A DNA stretch of 64,000 nucleotides. Origin: Hungatella sp. (GTDB lineage Bacteria > Bacillota > Clostridia > Lachnospirales > Lachnospiraceae). The number at the start of each line of letters is the position of its first letter. Position 1 is the stretch's first letter. This document shows positions 9,157 through 17,861 of the stretch, piece by piece. The stretch lies in NCBI GenBank assembly GCA_009712635.1, contig WASS01000020.1, positions 505,208-569,207 on the forward strand. Direction: 5' to 3'. Made by a program: the position numbers and the translations under genes. The notes beneath the pieces were generated by a model that made no database searches, had not been told where the DNA came from, and saw only the letters and a list, made by a program, of their open reading frames with translations.

Positions 9157-10938
9157 TTATTTCGACCGGGACTGGCCGCCTCCGCTGTTACCCCCGTTAC
9201 CACCGTTACCTCTGTTATTGTTATTTCCGCTTCGGCCTGTTCGATCTATGGAACCGCCCATTCCTCCTGGAGGACCTCCCATTTGTCCTGGTATGCCGGT
9301 GGTTTTACTGGTATTGCTTACGGTTGTCTGAGCAACATAAACTTCCTGATTTTCTTCAAGACCAGAAGTTATTTCCACATAATCATCATTGATTAATCCG
9401 GTTTTTACTTCAACCTCTTTAAATCCTGCCGGAATAGCTCCTTTTGCCTCTTTTACCGTATCATCCTTTATATAAACATGATTTCCCCGTATCAGTGCAT
9501 CGGCCGGAATGGTAAGCACGTCAGAAGCTTCATTTAATACAATGACTCCATCCACATTCATGCCGGGTAGCAGGTCATCCATGCCATCATTTAGCGTAAT
9601 GGTAACCGGATAATTTGTTACTCCATCGGTTGTGGTGCTTTTCAGACTTACATTGGTCACTGTACCGGAAAATGTCTTTCCGCTTACAGCGTCAGCAGTA
9701 ATATCCACCTTCTGCCCCACTGCTACTGATTTGACATCCAGCTCATCCACGCTCATTTCAAAGGTATAATTGGACATGTCATAGATTGTTGCAAGTGTTG
9801 TGCTGCCGCTGGTGCTTTTTGTAATCTTGTCTCCCACTTTGATGCTTTTTGTGATTACTTTACCTGATATAGGAGCAGTAATCGTATAATTATCGTAGGT
9901 TTCCTGAGTATTATCCAGAGAATTTTTTGCAGACTCCATAGATGATTGTGCTTTATCCAGGGCATCCTTATAGGTACGAATGAGAGCTGCTGCACTTTTG
10001 CTTTCTATGGTAAAAACCGGAGTTCCTTTTGTCACGTAGTCACCCTCATGTACAAGCAATGCACTGACCTCAACTCCTGACGGAAGATCCGCTTTCATCG
10101 TGGTCTCAAGCTTTGCTTCAAATGTCCCCTCCATACTGCATACAAAACCTCCCACTGTTGCCGTCGCAGAAATATCCTTTGTCAGACCTCCGGGATTTGG
10201 AACTTCAATCGTAACATAGCGGACAATCCTGCCTCCAGTCAGCGTTACATCCATATTTCCCACAGAAACAACCGTTCCATTTACCTGCTCGCCTGTATCT
10301 GAAAGGGTTAAAACTGCTGCGCTTCCAGCGGGGATCTGGACTGCCTCTCCAGAAAGAAAGGGAAGCTTGATTTTCATAGTGCTGTCATCAACAATAGAGG
10401 CTATTTCCGTCTTATCACCGATTTTATCTCCTTCCTTTATGGATAAAGAGCTGATATAACCAGTTTCCGTAGATTTATATGTATTTTGGCTGTAATCCTT
10501 TAAAGCATCATTATAATTATCCAATGCCACCTGATAACTTTCCTGTGCCCGTTCAAGAGAATTGTTTGCTGAGGTCAGCTGAGTTTCTGCGGAAGAACTG
10601 TCAATCCGGTATAAAACCTGACCCTTCTCCACTTCATCACCCTCTTCAAAGTTGGCTTCCGTCACCTCTCCTTCCGCCAGCGAAGTGATATCATAGGTAT
10701 TCTTCGGAGAAATAGTTCCGGAAGAAGACAATTTTGATGAGATGTCTCTCTTTGTTACAACTGCAGTTTTGATTTTTTTTGCCTGCGCATTTGCTTCCTT
10801 CGTCTTTTTATATGAGAAAGCAAAAAAAATCCCTGCAAATGCAGTCACGATCAGGAGCAGAATAATGATAATCTTTTTCCGCTTTCCATTTCTTTTTTTC
10901 TGATCACTTTTTAAAATTTTCTGGATGATTTTTTTCAT
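9157..10938 (-). CDS. HlyD/RND-type membrane fusion (adaptor) protein
   Basis: 593 residues: a basic N-terminus, one membrane helix (about 22-43), then lipoyl/coiled-coil/beta-barrel segments of the membrane fusion protein family (GEVTEANFEEGDEVEKGQVL; later GKVITKSIKVGDKITK) and a Gly/Asn-rich low-complexity tail from about residue 545. It is longer than the usual 350-450 residues because two lipoyl-like segments occur (about 85-115 and again about 275-380), suggesting an internal duplication or an inserted barrel domain. It lies between the SLH protein gene (14 nt) and the ABC ATPase. Confidence 0.85.
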   Translation of the reverse strand: MKKIIQKILKSDQKKRNGKRKKIIIILLLIVTAFAGIFFAFSYKKTKEANAQAKKIKTAVVTKRDISSKLSSSGTISPKNTYDITSLAEGEVTEANFEEGDEVEKGQVLYRIDSSSAETQLTSANNSLERAQESYQVALDNYNDALKDYSQNTYKSTETGYISSLSIKEGDKIGDKTEIASIVDDSTMKIKLPFLSGEAVQIPAGSAAVLTLSDTGEQVNGTVVSVGNMDVTLTGGRIVRYVTIEVPNPGGLTKDISATATVGGFVCSMEGTFEAKLETTMKADLPSGVEVSALLVHEGDYVTKGTPVFTIESKSAAALIRTYKDALDKAQSSMESAKNSLDNTQETYDNYTITAPISGKVITKSIKVGDKITKSTSGSTTLATIYDMSNYTFEMSVDELDVKSVAVGQKVDITADAVSGKTFSGTVTNVSLKSTTTDGVTNYPVTITLNDGMDDLLPGMNVDGVIVLNEASDVLTIPADALIRGNHVYIKDDTVKEAKGAIPAGFKEVEVKTGLINDDYVEITSGLEENQEVYVAQTTVSNTSKTTGIPGQMGGPPGGMGGSIDRTGRSGNNNNRGNGGNGGNSGGGQSRSK

Positions 10939-10952
10939 TCCGGCCTCTCCCG

Positions 10953-12044
10953 CTAATCTTCTATATAATCAATGACAGTCCTTGTTTCATCTCCGTTGCT
11001 ATTGGTGGAAAGGGTATAAACAAGATTTACGGTATCTCCGACTCTCAAATCCCCATAAGAAGAAAATGCAAACTGCATCTCGGTGCTGGTAAGGGTATAG
11101 GTATTTCCATCATCCAGAATAATGGCACTCGGATTCATTAAATCCGTGGAATTATAAATTATGTTTGTAATTTCACCAAATGCCGCGGACCGTCCGCTTT
11201 CATTTTCAGTTCCAACCGTATAAAGCCATACCGTTTTGGATAATGAATGATAATAAACCAGAACTCCATCGGAACTCTCCAGTGCCACAGTAATCGCATC
11301 ACTGGAATTGGACACTGCCTCCCCGTCCAGATACACATTGGCATCTTTGAGTTTAAAGGGAAGATAATTGTTCAGACTGCTCTTACTTCTAACGACCTTC
11401 GGTCCCTTTAGGCTATTGTCCACCATGGTAAACGGATTAATTTCACCATCCTCGGTCAATTCACAATCCAGAATCTTTCCATACATGCTGCCGGAAGTAT
11501 TATTTGTTTTCAGCAGATTATAAAACAGATTGATGCAGTCATCCTTATTCATTACTTCCAGGGCTTCCTTGTTAATATTTTCATCCAGTTCAAGGAAATG
11601 GTATTTGGAAAGTCTGGATCCTGTCTGGTCACCTGTGAAATCAGTATTCTTATATCCCAATAATGCCAGAACCCCTTTTACTGCATCCTGAAGTGTTAAG
11701 TAATCATCTGGTTTAAATACACCTCCCAGATAACCACTCATCCACCCCTGCTCTGCCGCAATCCTGATCTGAGCCGAATATTCATTGTCTCTTGGCACAT
11801 CCGCAAATACAGAAGTATTGCTTATACTGCTTACTGTGCTTCGGTAAGAAGAAGCATTTACCAGCATGGCGGCATATTCTCCGCGTGTGACAGACATAGA
11901 GGTATTGGTTATATTCATAATACCCGATATACCGATGACTTTTTTTCTTAAATCAAAATTGGCTGATGCCTCTGCTCTCATCGGTGTAATCGCCGTCGCA
12001 GCCAAAACAACTGCAAGTGAAGCCGCCGCTCTTCGTGCATTCAT
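10953..12044 (-). CDS. S-layer homology (SLH) domain protein
   Basis: 363 residues with a signal peptide (MNARRAAASLAVVLAATA, cleavage after about AEA at 25-27). SLH-type motifs follow in the first half (TRGEYAAMLVNAS; FADVPRDNEYSAQIRIAAEQGWMSG; FKPDDYLTLQDAVKGVLALLGY), which normally bind secondary cell-wall polymer. The second half is a beta-rich region I do not recognise (about 210-360). It is first in the exporter operon and would be cell-wall-attached, presumably working with the exporter. The start ATG follows GGAGAGGAG. Confidence 0.85.
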   Translation of the reverse strand: MNARRAAASLAVVLAATAITPMRAEASANFDLRKKVIGISGIMNITNTSMSVTRGEYAAMLVNASSYRSTVSSISNTSVFADVPRDNEYSAQIRIAAEQGWMSGYLGGVFKPDDYLTLQDAVKGVLALLGYKNTDFTGDQTGSRLSKYHFLELDENINKEALEVMNKDDCINLFYNLLKTNNTSGSMYGKILDCELTEDGEINPFTMVDNSLKGPKVVRSKSSLNNYLPFKLKDANVYLDGEAVSNSSDAITVALESSDGVLVYYHSLSKTVWLYTVGTENESGRSAAFGEITNIIYNSTDLMNPSAIILDDGNTYTLTSTEMQFAFSSYGDLRVGDTVNLVYTLSTNSNGDETRTVIDYIED

Positions 12045-12093
12045 TTAAGTTTCTCCTCTCCTTTATAAGATTTCTTAATATCTTAACAAATCG

Positions 12094-12137
12094 TTGTGAT
12101 GGCTTTGTGATGGTAAACTGAAATTAACCTGAAATTA
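12094..12137. promoter_or_regulatory. Two pairs of 11-bp-spaced direct repeats (OmpR-type operator candidate)
   Basis: TTGTGATGG occurs at 12094-12102 and 12105-12113 (11 bp apart). TGAAATTA occurs at 12119-12126 and 12130-12137 (also 11 bp apart). They lie in the divergent gap between the SLH/exporter operon and the response regulator at 12264. OmpR-family dimers bind head-to-tail repeats with this spacing, so this is the likely target of the neighbouring regulator (inference). Confidence 0.6.
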
Positions 12138-12209
12138 TGAACTGTCTGGTTTTTAGTATTTCAGCTTATTTTAAGGCAGTACCCTTATAATGAAAAAACA
12201 GGCATTTGA

Positions 12210-12238
12210 TTGCTTAAATGAATTTTTAAGGCTATAAT
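12210..12238 (+). promoter_or_regulatory. Promoter of the two-component system
   Basis: TTGCTT (12210-12215), 17-bp spacer, TATAAT (12233-12238), 26 bp before the regulator start. A further TATAAT lies at 12186-12191. Confidence 0.55.
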
Positions 12239-12263
12239 AAATAAAGCAAAGGAGAGTTTAACA

Positions 12264-12938
12264 ATGAAGCTGTTAATTGTGGAAGATGAAGTCAGACTGG
12301 CCGAAGCCATAGGACAGATTATGAAGGAACAGCATTATCAGACCGATCTGGTTTTTAACGGAAAAGATGGTTTATACTGCGGTCTGTCAGGAGAATATGA
12401 TGTGATAATTCTGGATGTGATGCTCCCTGGTGAGAATGGTTTTCAGATTGTTGAGAAACTTCGGGAAGCTAAAATACAGACTCCTATCCTAATGCTTACA
12501 GCCCGTGACAACGTAAGTGATAAAGTAACCGGACTGGATAAAGGTGCCGATGATTATATGACAAAACCATTTGTTCCGGAAGAACTTCTGGCACGCATCC
12601 GTGCGCTTTCCCGCAGACAGGGGGAAGTAATCGTAGAAGAGATGGTGTTTGGAGATCTAAAATTAAATCTGTCAACCAATGATTTGTGCTGTAAAACCAA
12701 ATCCATTCATCTGGGCTATAAAGAATTCGAAGTGTTAAGAATCCTTATGAGCAATATCGGAAAAATTATATCAAAGGATACATTAATCAACCGGGTATGG
12801 GGATCTGACTCTGATGCGGAGGATAATAACGTAGAAGCTTATATCTCATTTTTACGTAAAAAGTTTCATTTTCTTGGTTCAAAGGCAGAGATTACGACTG
12901 TGCGAAAAGTAGGATACCGCCTGGAGGAATCCAAATGA
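12264..12938 (+). CDS. OmpR-family response regulator
   Basis: 224 residues: receiver domain with Glu7-Asp8 acidic pair, Asp51 in ILDVMLPGENG and the YMTKPF lysine, then a winged-helix domain ending VRKVGYRLEESK. The start ATG follows AAAGGAG. It is divergent from the SLH/exporter operon and overlaps the kinase gene by ATGA. It probably controls that operon through the repeats at 12094-12137. The inducing signal is not known. Confidence 0.92.
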   Translation: MKLLIVEDEVRLAEAIGQIMKEQHYQTDLVFNGKDGLYCGLSGEYDVIILDVMLPGENGFQIVEKLREAKIQTPILMLTARDNVSDKVTGLDKGADDYMTKPFVPEELLARIRALSRRQGEVIVEEMVFGDLKLNLSTNDLCCKTKSIHLGYKEFEVLRILMSNIGKIISKDTLINRVWGSDSDAEDNNVEAYISFLRKKFHFLGSKAEITTVRKVGYRLEESK

Positions 12939-14191
12939 TTAAGAAGTTAAGAATCAAGTTTATACTCATTAATATGGGCTTTGTCATCAGTATACTTGCC
13001 GTAGTGATGGGTACATTTTACGTCTCAAACCGGAAACGGATCATGAGGGATACCTCCATGGCTCTCATCCAGTCCTTAAGTCATGAACGTTTTAAAATGC
13101 CGCCGGACAAGGTGGAATTTGGCCGGCGGCCAAGAAAAAATCCGCTTCCTATCATCCCTGTATTTATAATCACATTAAAATCCGATAATACCATTGAAAA
13201 AATCGAGGAGAATAACATTACAGTATCTGATGAATTAGCCTCCTCCTTAATAAAGCTGGTCAATGGCACAGACAGTACAGAAGGAGTTTTAAAAGATTAC
13301 TCTCTCCGTTATATGAAAATGCCTGGAAGGAACGGAACGGAAATCGGATTTGCAGATCAAAGCTATGAACGGGACGCCTTAGAGGTTTTACTGGTTAACT
13401 GTATTCTTGTCTTCCTTACAGCGATCATATTATTTTTCATTTTAAGCCTGTTTCTTTCTCATCTGGCTTTAAAACCTGTAAAAAAAGCCTGGGATCAGCA
13501 AAATCAGTTTATAGCCGATGCATCTCACGAATTAAAAACTCCTCTTACTGTAATACTGGCGAATTTACAGATTCTTTCTACCCATAAAGAACGCACCATC
13601 AAAGAGCAGGAAAAATGGCTAATGAATACAAAGGAGGAAGCAGACCGGATGAAACAGCTGGTGGAAGAGCTTCTTTTCCTTGCCCGTTCGGATACGGAGT
13701 CCGTAGAGGCAGTTCAGATCTCAAAGCTTCCTCTTGATTTCAGTGAACTGGTTTTAAATGGTGTGTTACTCTTTGAATCGGTTGCTTTTGAAAGTAAGGT
13801 TACTCTGGAAAACGACATTCAGACTGATATTTTTATAGAAGGAATGGAAACCCAGTTAAAACAGTTATTAACCATTCTTCTGGATAATGCCTGCAAGTAT
13901 GCCGGAATCAATGGCTCTGTATCCGTTTTTCTTAAAAAACAGGCCGGTCACGGAGTTCTCACAATTATCAATACGGGAGAACTCATATCACCAACTGAAC
14001 AAGAACACATATTTGAACGGTTTTATCGGACTGATAAATCCAGAGTCCACAAAGAAGGCGGCTACGGTCTGGGACTTTCTATTGCAAAAACAATTGTTGA
14101 CCGGCACAAAGGGAAGATAAGTGTTGCCAGCAGTGCAGAAGCCGGAACCAGATTTACCGTTACTTTACCAGTCATCTCTCATGTACAATGA
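12935..14191 (+). CDS. Sensor histidine kinase
   Basis: 418 residues: helix about 9-30, short extracellular loop (about 31-147), second helix about 150-175, no clear HAMP, H-box ADASHELKTPLTVILANL with His198, N-box LLDNACKYA, and ATP lid GGYGLGLSIAKTIVDRHKG. Partner of the regulator at 12264 (4-nt overlap). The small sensor loop and the neighbouring exporter resemble detection systems for cell-envelope-active compounds, but that is inference. Confidence 0.9.
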   Translation: MIKKLRIKFILINMGFVISILAVVMGTFYVSNRKRIMRDTSMALIQSLSHERFKMPPDKVEFGRRPRKNPLPIIPVFIITLKSDNTIEKIEENNITVSDELASSLIKLVNGTDSTEGVLKDYSLRYMKMPGRNGTEIGFADQSYERDALEVLLVNCILVFLTAIILFFILSLFLSHLALKPVKKAWDQQNQFIADASHELKTPLTVILANLQILSTHKERTIKEQEKWLMNTKEEADRMKQLVEELLFLARSDTESVEAVQISKLPLDFSELVLNGVLLFESVAFESKVTLENDIQTDIFIEGMETQLKQLLTILLDNACKYAGINGSVSVFLKKQAGHGVLTIINTGELISPTEQEHIFERFYRTDKSRVHKEGGYGLGLSIAKTIVDRHKGKISVASSAEAGTRFTVTLPVISHVQ

Positions 14192-14250
14192 AAATAAGGG
14201 ACAGGCTGTTACGGAGATGATAAACCGTAACAGCCTGCCCCTTATTTTTT
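14191..14250. terminator. Bidirectional terminator between kinase and RelQ genes
   Basis: Long inverted repeat (14192-14214 with 14225-14247, one or two mismatches) with AAAATAAGGG on one side and CCTTATTTTTTT on the other. It serves both convergent genes. Confidence 0.85.
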
Positions 14251-14258
14251 TATTCCAT

Positions 14259-14969
14259 TTATTTCGTAACAGTAATCCCTTGTTCCTCAATCCGCTTTCT
14301 GATATTAAGCATCTTCTCATCGGTCTGGGCGATTACATCTGCACATTCCCGAAGCTCATCACTGATCTCCTGGGAATAATCCTGCATTTCCTTTTTATAT
14401 TTCAGCTGATGATCCAGACTGGCCCAAAAGTCCATCGCCATGGTACGAATCTGAACCTCTACCCGCATCCATTTTTTCTGATCTGAGAAAAAAACAGGAA
14501 TCTCTATGATCATATGGTAACTGCGGTATCCATTTATTTTAGGCTGACTGATATAATCTTTTATAGCAATGATATGGACATCATCCTGCCTTGCCAGCAT
14601 ATCCGCCACTGCATATATATCGTCTAAAAAGGAACAGATGACTCGAATACCAGCCACATCATCTAAGTTTTCCATCATGGATTCCAGAGAGACAGGAAGG
14701 TTTCTGCGCTTTAATTTTTCAACAATGCTAACCGGCTTTTTTACTCGGGATTTAACAAGTTCAATGGGATTTCTGGAGTTACGAACCGATAGTTCATCGT
14801 TTAATACTTCCAGCTTTGTCTTAACCTCACGAATGGCACAGGTATACATCATCATAGCTTCCTGGAACTGATACGCCTGCTTAATCAGGGGGTCTGGAAC
14901 TGAAACCAGATTTGGGACTTTTACAATCGACTGATTCAGTTCACTGTTAGGATTCATATTAATATTCAT
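14259..14969 (-). CDS. Small alarmone synthetase, RelA/SpoT domain (RelQ-like)
   Basis: 236 residues containing only the (p)ppGpp synthetase domain: SRVKKPVSIVEKLKRR, DVAGIRVICSFLDDIY, the GYRSYHMIIEIP substrate motif and EVQIRTMAMDFWASLDHQL. No HD hydrolase, TGS or ACT domain, so it is a single-domain synthetase transferring pyrophosphate from ATP to GDP/GTP. An extra helical C-terminus (about 200-236) is typical of RelQ tetramers. The start ATG follows GAGGTATAAGA. Downstream of mrp by 26 nt and probably cotranscribed. Confidence 0.88.
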   Translation of the reverse strand: MNINMNPNSELNQSIVKVPNLVSVPDPLIKQAYQFQEAMMMYTCAIREVKTKLEVLNDELSVRNSRNPIELVKSRVKKPVSIVEKLKRRNLPVSLESMMENLDDVAGIRVICSFLDDIYAVADMLARQDDVHIIAIKDYISQPKINGYRSYHMIIEIPVFFSDQKKWMRVEVQIRTMAMDFWASLDHQLKYKKEMQDYSQEISDELRECADVIAQTDEKMLNIRKRIEEQGITVTK

Positions 14970-14995
14970 TCTTATACCTCAAAAAGCAGTTCCGG

Positions 14996-15832
14996 TTAAA
15001 CCGCCTCTGCTGCGTCAACTGCTTCTTTCAGCCATGGCGCTTCTAAATACTCTACGGTTCCTGCATCCACGGAAGCAGCAATCTTAGGATCAATGGGAAT
15101 TCTGGCAAGTACTTTAACACCGTAATTTTCAGCCACCTCATCGATATGGCTTTCACCAAATACAGCAATCTGCTTTCCACAGTCAGGACAGCTTAAATAA
15201 CTCATATTTTCCACAAGCCCAAGAATGGGGATATTCATCTTCTTTGCCATATTCACTGCTTTTCCAACAATCATGGATACCAGTTCCTGGGGAGAGGTTA
15301 CAATAATAATGCCATCAAGAGGCAGTGACTGGAATACAGTCAGTGGTACATCGCCGGTTCCGGGAGGCATATCCACAAACATATAATCCACATTTTCCCA
15401 AAGAGTTTCCTGCCAGAACTGTTTCACAGCACCTGCTATGACCGGTCCTCTCCAGATAACAGGATCTGTCTCCTGGTCCAGAATTAAATTTGCTGACATA
15501 ACTTCGATTCCTGTTGCACTGACAGCAGGGATCATCAGTCCGTTTGGTGTCATTCCTACACCGTTATCTGATAAACCGAATGCCTTCGGTATGGAAGGTC
15601 CTGTAATATCCGCATCCAGGATCGCCGTTTTATATCCCTTTCCACTCATGCTTACTGCCATCATGGAAGTAACCAGCGATTTTCCCACGCCGCCCTTTCC
15701 GCTTACAACTCCAATTACCTTTTTTACTATGCTGGAAGGATTAAGCGGCTCTAAGAAACTGGTCTGCGCCTCTTCCCTGCTCCCGCAGCTTTCACCGCAA
15801 GTATTGCAATTATGAGTACAACTCTCACTCAT
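14996..15832 (-). CDS. Mrp/NBP35 family Fe-S cluster carrier ATPase
   Basis: 278 residues: N-terminal Cys-rich stretch (CTHNCNTCGESCG), deviant Walker A GKGGVGKS (about 45-52), MPPGTGD motif and CPDCGK near the C-terminus, which can hold a bridging Fe-S cluster. These ATPases carry and insert Fe-S clusters in the cytoplasm. The start at 15832 follows AGGAGGAATGA. It is tempting to link it to the hydrogenase ~12 kb away, but Mrp is general housekeeping. Confidence 0.9.
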   Translation of the reverse strand: MSESCTHNCNTCGESCGSREEAQTSFLEPLNPSSIVKKVIGVVSGKGGVGKSLVTSMMAVSMSGKGYKTAILDADITGPSIPKAFGLSDNGVGMTPNGLMIPAVSATGIEVMSANLILDQETDPVIWRGPVIAGAVKQFWQETLWENVDYMFVDMPPGTGDVPLTVFQSLPLDGIIIVTSPQELVSMIVGKAVNMAKKMNIPILGLVENMSYLSCPDCGKQIAVFGESHIDEVAENYGVKVLARIPIDPKIAASVDAGTVEYLEAPWLKEAVDAAEAV

Positions 15833-15980
15833 GATTCATTCCTCCTGTTAAAACTGTTATTTACAGACATATACCTAAGATTATATTACGAAATTGATCT
15901 TATGTCTATGTATTTTACGAATGCTTATGTACATGTGCACAATACAGGTATCAAAATATGACAATTATTTCACCTGCAAG

Positions 15981-16017
15981 AAACCCCGGAGCATCACATT
16001 GATACTCCGGGGTTTTT
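15981..16017 (-). terminator. Terminator downstream of folT
   Basis: Perfect stem AAACCCCGGAG / CTCCGGGGTTT (15981-15991 with 16005-16015), 13-nt loop. The longer T run lies on the plus strand, so it may work in both directions. Confidence 0.75.
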
Positions 16018-16021
16018 GTCG

Positions 16022-16594
16022 TTATTTTGTATGAAGCAGATGTACACTCCGAATGGTTCGGAAAATACCGATGGAATCCATGGTTTTCAGTAAGGTATAA
16101 AAAATCATGGAATCGATGGGCCACATAACCAGATTCTTCAGTGCTCTTGCCGGCAGCAACACCATAAAGCCTTTTCCATACAGCATAGAGAGGCAAAGGG
16201 TGTTTAATATCACGTTGCAGATCAGCATGACCACCAGTTTGGATATGAGAATTCTTCTTAAGGTAATTGGCTTCTTATAATACAGAATGCCGTACAGGAC
16301 TCCTGCCAGGGCCGTAACCAGGGTAAGTCCAGGAAAAAAGGCGCCGGTGGGCTTTAATAAATACTTCAGCACATCAAGGCTTCCGGAAAACAGTCCGCCC
16401 ACTACCGGACCGAACAGATAGGAAATGATTCCATTGGGAATAGATGAAAACGTAATCTTAATGTAGCTTCCCAGCTGAATGGAGAACATGTCCAAAATAA
16501 TGGCAACTGCAGCAAACATGGCTGCGGCAGTGATTGTTCTTACAGATTTCAGCTCTCTGTAAGAATCGGTGAACAAAGTGACGAATTTTTTCAT
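16022..16594 (-). CDS. folT: Folate ECF transporter S component
   Basis: 190 residues with about six membrane segments, in the FolT/QueT-like ECF S-component group (start RELKSVRTITAAAMFAAVAIILDMFSIQLG; SLDVLKYLLKPTGAFFPG). It would capture folate and pair with a shared EcfAAT energising module that is not in this window. The folate assignment rests on the tetrahydrofolate riboswitch directly upstream (16657-16752), which is strong contextual support. The start ATG follows AAAGGAGG. Confidence 0.88.
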   Translation of the reverse strand: MKKFVTLFTDSYRELKSVRTITAAAMFAAVAIILDMFSIQLGSYIKITFSSIPNGIISYLFGPVVGGLFSGSLDVLKYLLKPTGAFFPGLTLVTALAGVLYGILYYKKPITLRRILISKLVVMLICNVILNTLCLSMLYGKGFMVLLPARALKNLVMWPIDSMIFYTLLKTMDSIGIFRTIRSVHLLHTK

Positions 16595-16656
16595 AAAAAA
16601 ATACCTCCTTTGCAGACCTCAGACTACGACCGGAGATAAGACACCTATCTTCTGGT

Positions 16657-16752
16657 GCAGCGGGATGCGACTCGTGTACCGCAAGAAAATCTTTTCGTCC
16701 TGCTGACAACTCCCTGTTCAGCTGGCACTTAACGCACACAAGTCTACTCTGC
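16657..16752 (-). promoter_or_regulatory. Tetrahydrofolate (THF-I) riboswitch
   Basis: On the minus strand the 96-nt segment begins GCAGAGTAGAC and contains the conserved core GCGTTAAGTGCC, then CAGGGAGTTGTC, GACGAAA and a 3' end GCATCCCGCTGC. The terminal GCAG/CTGC pair closes P1. All signature blocks of the THF-I class are present in order. About 35 nt separate the aptamer from the AAAGGAGG site of folT, and a CTCC between them could pair with that site, so translational control is likely (inference). Confidence 0.9.
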
Positions 16753-16780
16753 GACTTTTATTTAGTTTTGTATCGCCATC

Positions 16781-16808
16781 AGTATAACATACATTCTTAA
16801 GAAATCAA
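16781..16808 (-). promoter_or_regulatory. Promoter of the THF riboswitch-folT unit
   Basis: On the minus strand TTGATT (16808-16803), 16-bp spacer, TATACT (16786-16781). Transcription would start about 20 nt upstream of the aptamer. Confidence 0.6.
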
Positions 16809-17338
16809 GTGTTTTTTTCAACACAAGTGTTTCTTTCTATTAAATGATGTACCAATAAGGCAATACAAATTCCAAGAACAGCGCCTCCAAGCACATCGGT
16901 TGGAAAGTGTACAAATAAATACATTCTGGAAAATGCAATGAGTACAGCCAGGATCAGAAAGGGAATTCCAAGCTTTTTATTATAGAGCCAGATGCTGACC
17001 GCTCCTTCAAAGGAAGCCAGCGTATGACCGGAAGGAAAGGAAAAGTCCCTGGGATTCTGAATTAATAGAGGAATACTGGTATCAATCCAGCAGGGTCTTG
17101 GTCTTTCTGCAAGGTTTTTCAGTATCATATTTCCAAGAAAAAGTCCTATCCCCAGGCTTAGCAATACCCCAATCCCCATTTTTCTGGTTTTGGGAATACA
17201 AAACAGCACCACACCTATTAAAATCCAGATAAATCCATGATCTCCCAGACTTGTAATACGGACCATGATCACATCAAGCCATGGATTATGCAGAGACTGC
17301 AGTGCATATAAAACGTCAAATTCTATTTGATATAACAT
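16805..17338 (-). CDS. PAP2-family membrane phosphatase
   Basis: About 177 residues and five or six membrane segments. The three acid-phosphatase motifs are clear: KNLAERPRP, FPSGHTLASF and SRMYLFVHFPTDVLGG. Such enzymes dephosphorylate lipid pyrophosphates (undecaprenyl-PP, PGP) at the membrane. I start at ATG 17338, preceded by AAAGGAG; a GTG at 17371 extends the frame without a ribosome site. The 3' end overlaps the -35 box of the folT promoter. Confidence 0.85.
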   Translation of the reverse strand: MLYQIEFDVLYALQSLHNPWLDVIMVRITSLGDHGFIWILIGVVLFCIPKTRKMGIGVLLSLGIGLFLGNMILKNLAERPRPCWIDTSIPLLIQNPRDFSFPSGHTLASFEGAVSIWLYNKKLGIPFLILAVLIAFSRMYLFVHFPTDVLGGAVLGICIALLVHHLIERNTCVEKNT

Positions 17339-17477
17339 CGATTCATACTCCTTTGTTATGGAAAATCCCACATTTATTTACAATCTTAATTTTTCTTAAA
17401 TCATTTGACAACGGAAAGAATTGCGTATAGGATTAAGCATAGTTGAATTTTCGACAGGAAATACAGGAGGCTTTGTC

Positions 17478-17861
17478 ATGAAACACATAAGACAATTCGG
17501 CATTATTTTATTTATCTCACTTGCAGGAGAAGTGATCCATCTGTTTATACCACTTCCCGTACCTGCCAGTATCTATGGTCTTATTCTTATGCTTTTAGGC
17601 TTAAAAACCGGACTGATTCCCCTTGAAGCAGTTGAGGATGTCAGTGATTTTTTACTGGAAATTATGCCCATGCTTTTTATACCTGCGGCAGTCGGACTTT
17701 TGGATTCGTGGGGCTCCCTACGGCCAATTCTCATACCTTTTCTTGTTATAACACTTTTCTCCACAGTTATTGTTATGATAATGACAGGAAAAGTAACTCA
17801 GTTTTTTATTGAAACCGATAAAAAGAAGAAAGGAACGGATCATGAATCAGACAATCGGTGA
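17478..17861 (+). CDS. lrgA: CidA/LrgA family holin-like protein
   Basis: 127 residues, four predicted membrane segments, family pattern HLFIPLPVPASIYGLILM and LEIMPMLFIPAAVGLL. LrgA/CidA proteins are holin-like membrane proteins tied to murein hydrolase control and pyruvate uptake. Start ATG at 17478 with AGGAGG upstream; the frame opens at 17421 but has no ribosome site there. Overlaps lrgB by 20 nt. Confidence 0.88.
   Translation: MKHIRQFGIILFISLAGEVIHLFIPLPVPASIYGLILMLLGLKTGLIPLEAVEDVSDFLLEIMPMLFIPAAVGLLDSWGSLRPILIPFLVITLFSTVIVMIMTGKVTQFFIETDKKKKGTDHESDNR

Noticed and set aside
7271-14191. Named bacitracin or antimicrobial resistance module
   Set aside because: Permease is MacB-type, not the ten-helix BceB; resistance cannot be assigned from sequence.
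16458-16739. 93-codon minus-strand ORF over the THF riboswitch
   Set aside because: Overlaps folT and the aptamer in another frame, no ribosome site, no family resemblance.
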